A stretch of DNA of 60,477 nucleotides, taken from an uncultured Nostoc sp. GTDB taxonomy: Bacteria; Cyanobacteriota; Cyanobacteriia; Cyanobacteriales; Nostocaceae. Made by a program: the position numbers and the translations under genes. The notes below the pieces were generated by a model. The model was not told where the DNA came from. It was given only the letters and a program-made list of their open reading frames with translations, and ran no database searches. Shown piece by piece: positions 28,257 through 36,325 of the stretch. The DNA is taken from positions 1-60,477 of the forward strand of contig NZ_CALMFY010000153.1 in NCBI RefSeq assembly GCF_937863485.1. Reading direction: 5' to 3'. Within the stretch, counting starts at the first letter, position 1. Each line of letters opens with the position of its first letter.

Positions 28257-30397
28257 GGGTTGAGAAAATATAAATGGTCGCCGGGTTGTGATCGCAAATC
28301 TTCCACAGTCCCCTGAATTTGTAACTTGCCTTGATTTAGTACCACGATCCAATCAGCACGGTTGATTACTCTAGGACGGTGGCTAATCAAGATCGTGGTT
28401 TTACCTTGGCGCTGTAACAACAGTTGATCTAAAACTTGAGCTTCACTAACTGGATCGAGTCCAGCAGTTGATTCATCTAAAATCAGGATTGGTGGATCGT
28501 TAACGATGGCTCTTGCTAGAGCCAGTCTTTGCCGTTGTCCTCCAGAAATATTTGACCCAAATTCACCTAATACAGTTTGATATTTTTCAGGTAGTTTACT
28601 AATAAAATCGTCTGCCTCAGCAATTTGGCAAGCGGCGACAATTTGCTCGAAGGTGAGGTGAGGAGAACCTAAGCGGAAGTTTTCAATAATTGAGCGACTC
28701 CAAAAATGAGCATCTTGAGGAACGAGAGCAACTTGTTGCCGCAAACAATCAAGGGCTAAGTCCTCCAGATTATAAATCCCAATGCGAATATTGCCAGAAT
28801 TAGGTGTATATAATCCAGCAATCAGTTTAGCGAGAGAACTTTTTCCACAGCCGGATGTACCAATTAGGGCAACAACTTTACCGCCAGGAATCAGAAGGGA
28901 AAAATCTTCCAGTAGCTCTAGCCTGCCGGCGTAGTGAAAGTTTAGATTTGTGCAAATAATATTTGCATCGCTAGGAATTTTAGCAAAGGGTTTGTTAGCA
29001 TCGCTTTGAGTTTCTGATGTGGAATCGATAACTTCTGTTAAGCGTTGGGTGGCAGTTTTGGCACGCATGAATTCATCTATAAATCCAAGCACAGCACCGA
29101 TGAATGCCAAAAAATTTCCATTCATCCCGTTAAATGCCAGCAGTTGACCAATACTGAGTTCCTTACTAATAACTAGGATGCTGCCGAAACCAATTAAACT
29201 AACGCTGCCAATAGCATAAACTAACCCAGAAAAGATGTTGTTAATAATTCCAATCTGAATTGTGCTAAATGTTTTGTTTGCTAACCGACCAAATCTGTTC
29301 TGAAATTCTTCCCAAAATTGAGGAGCAGCAGTAGTAGTTTTGAGTGTCAGCGCCCCTTTAAAGCTTTCAACAAGAATGCCCTGGTTTTCTGCGTCTAAGA
29401 CCAATATACTTCTGATTTTTTGTTGAAGTGTGGGTAGGAAGACAACCGTAGATGAACTCATGACAATCGCAATAACGAAGGCAAGCAAGGTGAGTTTCCA
29501 GCTATAGAACACCATGAAACACAAAGAAATCGTTCCGATAAACAATTGGGTAGGCAGACTGATAACTGTTTGAGAAATTAGCTGATTAATTTGTTCAATA
29601 TCTTGCAATCTGCTAACAATCTCGCCACTGCGACGTGATTCATAATAAGCCAGAGGTAACCGCAGAATTTTCCTAGCAAATTCTAGAACTAGCCCTAACT
29701 CAATCCGTTGGGCAAAATGGGCAATCAGGTTAGATTGAACTAGTTGCAGACTACTTGACACCAAATTCATTACTATAACCGCAATAATCACACCACCAAG
29801 AAGCTTGGTATCACCTCGAACTAGTACATCATCCGTTAGAATTTGAAGCAGGAAAGGAGACGTTAATGAAAGCAGACCGATAACTATAGAGCAGAGAAAA
29901 GCCTCGAATATTATGTCTCCATAAGGCAATGCACGCTGCATAAAGCGCCAAAGACCCTTGACTTTATCATCCGGTTGAGCATAAAAGCGAACCGAATCTG
30001 GCTCTAGTAAAAGCATTACTTGATCTGACCAAGCCTCCGTTAATTCTTTTCTAGAGACATAACGGATGTTATAGGCTGGGTCGGCAATTATATATTTTTT
30101 GCCTTTCTGACCATACAAAACAACCCAGTGGTAGCCTTTCCAGTGAATGATTGCTGGCAGTGGTGCTTGGTTCATTCGGTCTAATATTTCTTTTGATGCC
30201 CTGACCGAACGCGCATTGAAACCAAGTGCCTCGGCTCCCCGCCTCAATCCCAACAATGTTGTTCCAAGTTGCCCGGTGCCTACCGCTTCCCGGATGCGAT
30301 TTAGTGTAAAGTTACGCCGATAATGTTTGGCAATGGAAGCAAGACAAGCAGCTCCACAATCTTCTTCACTATGTTGTGTAACAACTTGGTATTTCAT
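28253..30397 (-). CDS. C39-peptidase-containing ABC exporter of double-glycine peptides
   Basis: A 714-residue fused exporter. The N-terminal C39 peptidase has Q8, C14 (DCGAACL), H90 (GYHWVVLYG) and D106 (IADPAYN), the expected catalytic set for cutting after Gly-Gly. A six-helix membrane domain spans about 160-440. The ATPase has Walker [10 protein letters not shown] (513-521), Q561, signature ISGGQ (617-621), Walker B ILILDE (637-642) and H673. All catalytic residues are intact. It should remove leaders from, and export, the two small precursors encoded just upstream, with the HlyD protein at 32421 as periplasmic adaptor (CvaB/CvaA type). A terminator hairpin lies 50-67 bp upstream of its start. 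Confidence 0.93.
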   Translation of the reverse strand: MKYQVVTQHSEEDCGAACLASIAKHYRRNFTLNRIREAVGTGQLGTTLLGLRRGAEALGFNARSVRASKEILDRMNQAPLPAIIHWKGYHWVVLYGQKGKKYIIADPAYNIRYVSRKELTEAWSDQVMLLLEPDSVRFYAQPDDKVKGLWRFMQRALPYGDIIFEAFLCSIVIGLLSLTSPFLLQILTDDVLVRGDTKLLGGVIIAVIVMNLVSSSLQLVQSNLIAHFAQRIELGLVLEFARKILRLPLAYYESRRSGEIVSRLQDIEQINQLISQTVISLPTQLFIGTISLCFMVFYSWKLTLLAFVIAIVMSSSTVVFLPTLQQKIRSILVLDAENQGILVESFKGALTLKTTTAAPQFWEEFQNRFGRLANKTFSTIQIGIINNIFSGLVYAIGSVSLIGFGSILVISKELSIGQLLAFNGMNGNFLAFIGAVLGFIDEFMRAKTATQRLTEVIDSTSETQSDANKPFAKIPSDANIICTNLNFHYAGRLELLEDFSLLIPGGKVVALIGTSGCGKSSLAKLIAGLYTPNSGNIRIGIYNLEDLALDCLRQQVALVPQDAHFWSRSIIENFRLGSPHLTFEQIVAACQIAEADDFISKLPEKYQTVLGEFGSNISGGQRQRLALARAIVNDPPILILDESTAGLDPVSEAQVLDQLLLQRQGKTTILISHRPRVINRADWIVVLNQGKLQIQGTVEDLRSQPGDHLYFLNP

Positions 30398-30440
30398 TTT
30401 ATACTCCAGTACCCAATAACATTGTGAAAAAACTCAAAAA

Positions 30441-30464
30441 AAAATAGCAGGGTTTCGTCCCTGC
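30441..30464 (-). terminator. Terminator between precursor peptide 1 and the exporter gene
   Basis: A 6-bp GC-rich stem (GCAGGG 30447-30452, CCCTGC 30459-30464, 6-nt loop) is followed on the minus strand by TATTTTTTTTT. It sits 47 bp past the precursor stop and 50 bp before the exporter start, so precursor mRNA should end here, with limited read-through into the exporter. Confidence 0.85.
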
Positions 30465-30510
30465 GTGATTAAAAATTTGACCAACAGTTTGGTTTTACTA
30501 TCACTACTAA

Positions 30511-30786
30511 TCAAAACAAATCAAAATTTAGTAGGGAGAATAGGAAGTCAAATGATATTCCCTTTGGAATTTCTACTTTACTGGTAGTTTTCACAACTTT
30601 TGTATTTGATGTTGATTGAACTGTTTGTTTCTTTACTCCTGGTTTCCCAGTTGCTTTCTTAACTTGAATAACATTATAATTATGAGAAACCTGCTTAAAA
30701 ACTATCGAGGTTTTACCACCACACAGGCTTGCTTCTTCAGTTTTAGTCAGGGACATAAACATTGGGGAGATTTGAGTACTCTTCAT
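30511..30786 (-). CDS. Double-glycine precursor peptide 1 (putative bacteriocin-like)
   Basis: 91 codons. The leader SLTKTEEASLCGG ends in G23-G24 and is nearly the same as that of precursor 2 (LTxxEEASLxGG), matching the acidic GG-type leaders cut by C39 exporters. The predicted mature part is 67 residues: strongly basic (about 13 Lys), rich in Thr/Ser/Val, without Cys, ending in a hydrophobic FDFLFSLLNFDLF. A basic body with a hydrophobic tail suggests a membrane-active or secreted peptide; this is inference. Starts at Met9 or Met11 are also possible and would align better with precursor 2. It is flanked by its own terminator. Confidence 0.8.
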   Translation of the reverse strand: MKSTQISPMFMSLTKTEEASLCGGKTSIVFKQVSHNYNVIQVKKATGKPGVKKQTVQSTSNTKVVKTTSKVEIPKGISFDFLFSLLNFDLF

Positions 30787-31203
30787 AATTTTAGTTAACC
30801 TAAGCTGCTAATATTGATAGAAACCCTAAAACGAAGCCAAATAGCCAAAACCCTGAATATAAAAGTGTTTTAGATTTTACTGTGCCGAGAGTGATTAAAC
30901 ATGGATCTGGTCAATTTCTCAAGTAGTAATGTTTGTTTCCCTACTTGACTACTCGATGTGAGCAGTATTTTTAGCAAAGCGCATCAACAGTTGTTAGTAG
31001 GCAACTGTTGATAGACTTTGTTAACTTTGTTCAGCAAAAGGATCTGGTAAGAATAAACGTAATGCTAGAATAACTGCGAGCCGCAACAAAGCTAATAGCT
31101 TGCCAAAAATGAAACTAGCCTGTTGAAGCAGGTTAGTTTCTTTAAGACACTTTACCTCAGTAAAAACGCGATTAATCGTGTCTTTACGTTTATTCTTTTC
31201 CTT
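30787..31203. other. Spacer between the two precursor genes
   Basis: 417 bp without another GG-leader peptide in any frame I could find. It holds a 10-bp perfect hairpin TCAACAGTTG/CAACTGTTGA (30984-30993, 31002-31011) and the terminator at 31111-31140. The promoter of precursor 1 must lie here; TATATT near 30857-30862 on the minus strand is a possible -10, without a good -35. Confidence 0.5.
31111..31140 (-). terminator. Terminator of precursor peptide 2
   Basis: GAAACTAGCCTG (31111-31122) pairs with CAGGTTAGTTTC (31129-31140), 12 bp with one G-U, around a 6-nt loop. ATTTTT follows on the minus strand. It is 64 bp past the precursor stop, so precursor 2 is probably transcribed alone. Confidence 0.75.
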
Positions 31204-31455
31204 CTATGACTTTGCTGGTAATACGAGTTGGTTCACAGCTGTTTGGGTGAGGTCGCCCTTAACGTCACCAGTATTAATATTAACAGCGGTTTGAATTATT
31301 GTTTCGATCGGCGCAAACTTAATAATAGAAACAGGTGTGGTGGTTTTGGGAGGGGTGGTTTTTGGGGGTGTCTTAACAGGATGAGGCTTCTTATTACCAC
31401 CAGACAAACTCGCTTCTTCTTGGGCCGTTAATGTAGTGAACAACATGCTTTCCAT
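31204..31455 (-). CDS. Double-glycine precursor peptide 2 (putative bacteriocin-like)
   Basis: 83 codons from ATG 31455 (MESMLFTTLTAQEEASLSGG, cut after residue 20). A longer frame from 31494 adds 13 residues, but the shorter start fits leader length and has GAGAAG upstream. The mature part is 63 residues: a Pro/Thr/Lys-rich segment (about 23-41, PVKTPPKTTPPKTTTP) followed by an aliphatic and Asn/Thr-rich region ending VLPAKS, with no Cys. Its core is unrelated to that of precursor 1 although the leaders are nearly identical. A promoter is visible at 31559-31586 and a terminator follows. Confidence 0.8.
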   Translation of the reverse strand: MESMLFTTLTAQEEASLSGGNKKPHPVKTPPKTTPPKTTTPVSIIKFAPIETIIQTAVNINTGDVKGDLTQTAVNQLVLPAKS

Positions 31456-31558
31456 AATCTTAACTTCTCGCTTGATTGTTGGGATTAACGCCACTTCAAA
31501 GTAACAAATATAAAGACAAAAAGTATATTTAGTTACTGTTTGGTGTCGTTAGAAGTAT

Positions 31559-31586
31559 CTTATACGACTCTTGCTCAAAAGGTCAA
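31559..31586 (-). promoter_or_regulatory. Probable sigma-70 type promoter of precursor peptide 2
   Basis: Read on the minus strand: TTGACC (31586-31581), a 16-nt spacer, then TATAAG (31564-31559). The start point would be near 31552, giving a leader of about 97 nt to ATG 31455. Confidence 0.5.
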
Positions 31587-32420
31587 GCGACTAATTTTGT
31601 AATAAATATCTATTACACCTCTTCAAAAAAAGAATACATAGATATTTTTATACATATATGGATAATGATAAAAAGCTTTTAATTATCTATCAAAAAATCG
31701 CAGACGTAAATAACCTACCTACCATATATATGTTCATAATATAGCGCTCTTAAAACTTAATTTTTTCATAAATATTATAAGTTAATTTTATTACGTATTA
31801 CTACTTAGAAAAATACGAAAATGCCCAGAATAAGGATGTAAAAAAGCAGATAAACAATAATGTTATACAAGCTATACTTAAACAAAATTCTCAAACTAAA
31901 AAATTGGGATTCTGCGCTTCTGAGATAAGTATTTTTACATAAAAAATTTATTAGTAAATAATTTTATACATAAAATAATTGAATAAATATAATTTCTTTT
32001 AATATAAATACGCTTCAGTTTGCTTAATTATTGATTAATGAAAAAAGCTTTAAAAAAGCTTGATCTAATATAACTTGTTAATAAATAAATAAAGAAATGA
32101 TAAATTTTTAGAGAAAATTTATAAAGATTTGGTGTTTTAACTAAAATGCGCTAATTATTATTTAGACTTAACTGTATAGAAACCTTGTATTTACATACTA
32201 ACTATATCCAAGTAAGGCACTTATCAGTAATAAAAGTAAAAGCCGTTGCTTTCGCCCTCCAGCGCGAAAACGCCAAAATTATGGGAGTTTTGCCAAAAAT
32301 ATGATTGAAACGGAAGAGAGCTTTTATTTTTTGGATATCCCTAAATCTTGGTCGTCACGCTAAGGCTAGGTAGATTTTTTTGCTAGATTATTTACACAAG
32401 CAAAATGTTTTTTAGCATCT
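31587..32420. other. Long AT-rich divergent spacer of the export locus
   Basis: About 830 bp, visibly richer in A/T than the neighbouring genes, between precursor 2 (minus) and the HlyD gene (plus). No gene was found. A 20-codon ORF at 32301-32363 (+) has no convincing ribosome-binding site. The length and composition are typical of horizontally gained or regulatory DNA. Confidence 0.5.
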
Positions 32421-33755
32421 ATGTTTATTGACCCCCAACCAGACTTTATCCGCCTAGTCGAAAACGACGAATATCTTCCGCCAATCAGCATATGGACAAG
32501 GTTGGGAGGGATATTTTTAATTGGAAGTATTGGCGCTGCCTTCAGCCTTGCTAGTGTTTTTAAATACAACATAATAGTGAAAGCTGACGCTACCGTCCGC
32601 CCAACCGGAGAAATACGGGTAGTGCAAGCATCAGCTGAGGGAACAATCAGAAGCATCAAGGTGAAGGAAAATCAGGTTGTAAAAAAAGGAGATGCGATCG
32701 CAGTGATCGATAACTTCCAATTAGAAAGTAAAAAAGACGAAATACTCGGAAATATCCAGCAAAATCAGTTACAGCGATCGCAGATCAATGGACAACTAAA
32801 AGCCCTAGAAACTCAAGTCACTGCTGAGTCGAATGCAATGCAACAGGCGATCACATCTGCAAAAGCAGACCTGAGTCGCAACCAACGGGACTATCGAGAC
32901 AGGGGAATTACAAGTCAGACAGAAGTGGACGAAGCAGAAGCCTCTGTGGCGTTAGCTAGGGATAAACTGAACCGATATAAGGGGCTAGCTAACACTGGAG
33001 CGATCCCTGCTGCCGAAATTAAGGAAAAAGAACAAGATTTTAAAGCTGCACTTGCTAGATTGGAACGTAGCAAAATTGGACTCAATCCCAGTGATGCGAC
33101 TGTGGCGATCGCCCAAGAACGCATTGCCCAAGAGTTGACAAAGGGTAAATCTACCCTAGCGGCATTGAACAAAGACAGACAAGAAATCATCAGGCGTCAA
33201 ATAGAAATCCAAAACCAAACTAGCAACGCTCAACAAGAACTTAAACGAGTCTTCACGGAACTGCAAAAAACTGTAATTCGAACCTCAGAGGCAGGTACTA
33301 TTCTGAGACTGGAATTAAGAAATACTGGGCAAGTTGTGAAGGCTGGGGATGTGATCGCTCAAATTGCCCCTAGTAATGCTCCTCTGGTGATCAAAGCCCG
33401 TGTTGCCGCTTCTGATATTACCAAGGTAAAAGTATGTAAAGTTGTACAAGTCACAAAATGTACCCAAGGGAAAGTCCAAATGCGGCTTTCTGCCTATCCG
33501 TACCCCGATTATGGCATACTGAATGGTGCTGTTAGAGGTATTACTGCCGATGCGATTATACCTCAATCTAACAGTAATATTCCTGCTGCACCTTACTACG
33601 AGATCACAATCCAGCCTGATAGATTTGATCTGATTAAGGGCAATCAATCTTATGCTATTCAACCTGGTATGGAAGTTACAGCCGACATTATTTCTAAAGA
33701 AGAGACTGTTCTGACATTTATTTTGAGAAAAGCAAGGCTGCTGACAGATTTGTAG
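32421..33755 (+). CDS. HlyD family membrane-fusion adaptor
   Basis: A 444-residue periplasmic adaptor. It has a short cytoplasmic N-terminus, one transmembrane helix (about 25-46), a first lipoyl half (GEIRVVQASAEGTIRSIKVKENQVVKKGDAIAVID), a long coiled-coil hairpin (about 105-285) and the second lipoyl half (RTSEAGTILRLELRNTGQVVKAGDVIAQI). A beta-barrel region (about 320-420) follows, with the extra LSAYPYPDYGILNGAVRGI segment common in CvaA-type proteins. It should couple the C39 exporter to a TolC-like channel encoded elsewhere. It diverges from the exporter and precursors across a 0.9-kb spacer. A piece of this gene (codons for NPSDATVAIAQERIAQE) is duplicated at 33921-33971. Confidence 0.9.
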   Translation: MFIDPQPDFIRLVENDEYLPPISIWTRLGGIFLIGSIGAAFSLASVFKYNIIVKADATVRPTGEIRVVQASAEGTIRSIKVKENQVVKKGDAIAVIDNFQLESKKDEILGNIQQNQLQRSQINGQLKALETQVTAESNAMQQAITSAKADLSRNQRDYRDRGITSQTEVDEAEASVALARDKLNRYKGLANTGAIPAAEIKEKEQDFKAALARLERSKIGLNPSDATVAIAQERIAQELTKGKSTLAALNKDRQEIIRRQIEIQNQTSNAQQELKRVFTELQKTVIRTSEAGTILRLELRNTGQVVKAGDVIAQIAPSNAPLVIKARVAASDITKVKVCKVVQVTKCTQGKVQMRLSAYPYPDYGILNGAVRGITADAIIPQSNSNIPAAPYYEITIQPDRFDLIKGNQSYAIQPGMEVTADIISKEETVLTFILRKARLLTDL

Positions 33756-33808
33756 GCTGATTGAGAATAGGCATAGAGACACATACAAGGAAAATCCTCT
33801 TTGTCTCC

Positions 33809-33828
33809 ACGTTGAATCGATTCAACGT
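33809..33828. repeat. Perfect 20-bp palindrome after the HlyD gene
   Basis: ACGTTGAATCGATTCAACGT reads identically on both strands, 54 bp past the HlyD stop. It may be an operator, a recombination site or a terminator stem (TCTTTG follows). Its right half runs straight into the duplicated SRPBCC fragment. Confidence 0.85.
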
Positions 33829-33902
33829 CTTTGAGTTGCCAAAAACTGACACAAGCTTAACAAACTCAGGGTTTGACCCAAATTCAAGGGTAAAATTGAA
33901 AT
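33820..33902 (+). repeat. 83-bp copy of the 3-prime end of the SRPBCC gene
   Basis: Nearly identical to 34739-34821 (ATTCAACG, TTGAGTTGCCAAAAACTGAC, AAGCTTAACAAACTCAGGG), the distal end of the SRPBCC gene. The copies lie 919 bp apart in the same orientation, flanking the endonuclease-like pseudogene and a MITE-like block. Confidence 0.9.
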
Positions 33903-33920
33903 TATTTTTAAGCGGGACTG

Positions 33921-33971
33921 AATCCCAGCGATGCTAATGTGGCGATCGCCCAAGAACGCATTGCCCAAGAA
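33921..33971 (+). repeat. 51-bp copy of an internal HlyD gene segment
   Basis: AATCCCAGCGATGCTAATGTGG then CGATCGCCCAAGAACGCATT closely matches 33083-33133 inside the HlyD gene, with only a few mismatches. It directly follows the duplicated SRPBCC end, so two unrelated gene ends are joined here. Confidence 0.88.
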
Positions 33972-34089
33972 TTTTTCTCTAGAATAACCTAGAGTAAGGC
34001 TTTGCCTACGCTTATTTAACATGAGTTAGACGACTCATGTAATAACCGCCTAATTAACTTAATAAAGAAACCTTTTAATTAGTCCAATT

Positions 34090-34458
34090 CTGTTTGAAGT
34101 ATGCGGTTTAACTAATCAGAAACTCAATATAGAATATTCTATTGCTGTCAACGACTATCTGAAAGGGACTCTCGACTACTATATTGCAGCACCTCAAAAT
34201 TTATTAGTCATCGAAGCCAAACAATCAGATTTAGTTAGAGGATTTACTCAACTCGCTGTTGAATTAATAGCACTTGACCGATAGACTAAATCCACATCTG
34301 AACTTCTATATGGAGCCGTTACGACTGGTGAAGACTGGCGTTTTGGACTTTATCATCGTGCGAATCGTTAGGTGACTCAAGACCAAAAACGCTATCAAGT
34401 TCCAAAAGATTTATCGGTGCTTATAAAAATTATTGCAGGTATTATTTCTGGTTCTTGA
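34090..34458 (+). pseudogene. Decayed PD-(D/E)XK endonuclease-like protein
   Basis: One frame from 34090 reads LFEVCGLTNQKLNIEYSIAV, then NDYLKGTLDYYIAAPQNLLVIEAKQSDLVRGF, with in-frame TAG stops at 34282-34284 and 34369-34371. It continues ELLYGAVTTGEDWRFGLYHR and ends at TGA 34456-34458. The D-x(n)-E-A-K arrangement (LDYYI...VIEAK) is that of restriction-endonuclease-like folds; I recall similar small cyanobacterial proteins of unknown role. No valid start is present, so the N-terminus is also lost. It sits among duplicated fragments next to the peptide-export locus. Confidence 0.65.
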
Positions 34459-34484
34459 GAAAACTGGGGATTGGGGACTGGGGA

Positions 34485-34708
34485 GTAAGAATTTTAGATT
34501 TTAGACTTCGCCTACGCTCAGTCGAACGATTTTGGATTAAAGAATTGAAGTTTAATCTAAAAGACGCTCTCTACGAGACGCTCTTGCTAGCAAGATCCCC
34601 GAACGCAAGAGCGTCCCTACGGGAAGGGGTAGGCGGACTCTCTAAGAGTTGCCATGCCGCAGGCTTTACGCTGCGCTATCATCAATTCCATTATCCAAAA
34701 TTGAATTG
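34485..34708 (-). mobile_element. Dispersed MITE-like repeat, second copy
   Basis: Positions 34633-34708 match the insertion at 5243-5316 on the opposite strand, and the other end shares the TAAAATCTAAAAT terminus. The centre holds an 11-bp inverted repeat GACGCTCTTGC (34576-34586) / GCAAGAGCGTC (34604-34614). The copies differ internally, so they are family members and not recent duplicates. Confidence 0.65.
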
Positions 34709-34740
34709 CCCCATACCCAATCCCTTCACGTCCAGTCAAT

Positions 34741-35127
34741 TCAACGCCCTTGAGTTGCCAAAAACTGACGCAAGCTTAACAAACTCAGGGTTTGACCCAA
34801 ATTCAAGGGCAAAATTGAAATTCCTTCCAAGCGGGATTGTACCCAACCTTCTCCCCAGTACCATTCGTGAAACCCGTCAATGCCCCCACTCAGTAGCAAA
34901 CGGAGACAGTTAGATTTTACAACGTCTACTTGATGATGAATCGAGACTGGCCCAGTCCAGGTAGTAAACTGGAATCCGGGAAGCAGTTCCTCTGGCATTC
35001 CTGGCGCAAAGCGTTGCCCTAAGAGCCATTTTTCTAGTTGCACCGGATGCAGCAGACTGTCACGAATTGTATCTGTTGGTGCTTCTATTTCGATCCGCAG
35101 TTGGCTTTGTTGAAAATTACCCAGCAT
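34741..35127 (-). CDS. SRPBCC-fold protein
   Basis: 128 residues. It begins FQQSQLRIEIEAPTDTIRDSL, then a helix VQLEKWLLGQRF and strands ending FHEWYWGEGWVQSRLEG, the START/SRPBCC helix-grip pattern (hydrophobic ligand pocket). The final long helix (LPLNLGQTLSLLSLRQFLAT) is the usual C-terminal helix of the fold. The ligand is unknown. It diverges from hslO with 139 bp between. Its last 80 bp are duplicated at 33820-33902. Confidence 0.7.
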   Translation of the reverse strand: MLGNFQQSQLRIEIEAPTDTIRDSLLHPVQLEKWLLGQRFAPGMPEELLPGFQFTTWTGPVSIHHQVDVVKSNCLRLLLSGGIDGFHEWYWGEGWVQSRLEGISILPLNLGQTLSLLSLRQFLATQGR

Positions 35128-35266
35128 TTTTATAGGATTACCTAAAGGTGAGACATCGCTATTTCTAATATTGCAAATACAATCACTAATTATTATGGTG
35201 TCACTTTTCTACGAGCAGAGAACTTAGAATAGAAAAAGTGAACTGTTAAGAAATGTAAGGTTTTTC

Positions 35267-36172
35267 ATGGCGGATCAGTTAATTCGTGCAACAGCAGCCG
35301 AAGGTGGGATTCGTGCCGTAGGTGTGATTACCACACGTTTAACAGAAGAAGCACGGGGGCGACATAAGCTTTCCTATGTGGCAACGGCAGCACTGGGTCG
35401 GACTATGGCGGCGGGCTTGTTGATGGCTTCTAGCATGAAGCGAACTGGGTCGAGGGTCAATGTTCGGGTGAAGGGCGATGGGCCTTTGGGTGGCATATTG
35501 GTAGATGCACGTTTAGATGGAACAGTACGCGGGTATGTGGGAAATCCATCTGTGGAATTACCTCCTAATGCTAAAGGTAAGCTAGACGTTGGTGGTGCGG
35601 TGGGTGGCGGCTACCTCTACGTTGTCCGGGATATCGGTTATGGTTACCCTTACTCTAGTACTGTAGAACTAGTTTCTGGCGAAATTGGCGATGATGTGGC
35701 TCATTATCTGGTGAATTCCGAACAAACACCTTCAGCTTTAGTTTTAGGTGTCTTCGTGGGAGCAAGTGGAGTAACGGCTGCTGGAGGATTACTGCTACAA
35801 GTGTTACCCAAAGCCGCCAGAGACGAAGCCTTAGTAAAAACCTTGGAATCACGGGTAGCTAGTCTAGCAGGATTTACACCATTGTTGCAAGCTGGGAAGA
35901 CTTTGACTGAAATCCTCAGCGACCTGCTAGGAGACATGGGGCTGGCAATCTTTCCTGAAAGACAAATGCTGCGCTTCCACTGTGGTTGTTCTTTTGATCG
36001 TGTTTTGGGGGCACTAAAGATTTTGGGAGAAGCTGAACTGCAAGATATGATTATTAAAGATAATGGTGCTGAAGCAACTTGCGACTTTTGCGGCAACGTT
36101 TACCAGGCAAATAGTGATCAGTTAGCTCAACTAATTGCCGATTTGCAAGCTGAATCTACTGTTTCAGGATAA
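35267..36172 (+). CDS. hslO: Redox-regulated chaperone Hsp33
   Basis: A 301-residue cytoplasmic holdase. The N-terminal domain begins ADQLIRATAAEGGIRAVGVITT. The C-terminal redox switch has the zinc-binding Cys C239-x-C241 (FHCGCS) and C272-x2-C275 (TCDFCG). Under oxidative stress the four Cys form disulfides, zinc leaves and the chaperone becomes active. All four Cys are present. It stands alone, diverging from the SRPBCC gene; a spacer of 153 bp follows before the next gene on the same strand. Confidence 0.95.
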   Translation: MADQLIRATAAEGGIRAVGVITTRLTEEARGRHKLSYVATAALGRTMAAGLLMASSMKRTGSRVNVRVKGDGPLGGILVDARLDGTVRGYVGNPSVELPPNAKGKLDVGGAVGGGYLYVVRDIGYGYPYSSTVELVSGEIGDDVAHYLVNSEQTPSALVLGVFVGASGVTAAGGLLLQVLPKAARDEALVKTLESRVASLAGFTPLLQAGKTLTEILSDLLGDMGLAIFPERQMLRFHCGCSFDRVLGALKILGEAELQDMIIKDNGAEATCDFCGNVYQANSDQLAQLIADLQAESTVSG

Positions 36173-36325
36173 AGTATAAAACAGCACTAATTTTTCAGGT
36201 TGTTAATGGTATTCTGTGGAGAGAGATAATCAAAAAGTAGCTTTTTAATCGCGAGAAAGTTACTATGGCAACAATGGAATTATCGACCTAAAACAGAGCG
36301 CTATTCAATTATTTTGGTGTGAGAA

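Noticed and set aside
33822..34022. 66-codon minus-strand ORF after the HlyD gene
   Set aside because: Its C-terminal half is the duplicated SRPBCC gene end joined to antisense HlyD sequence; a chimera without a valid start.
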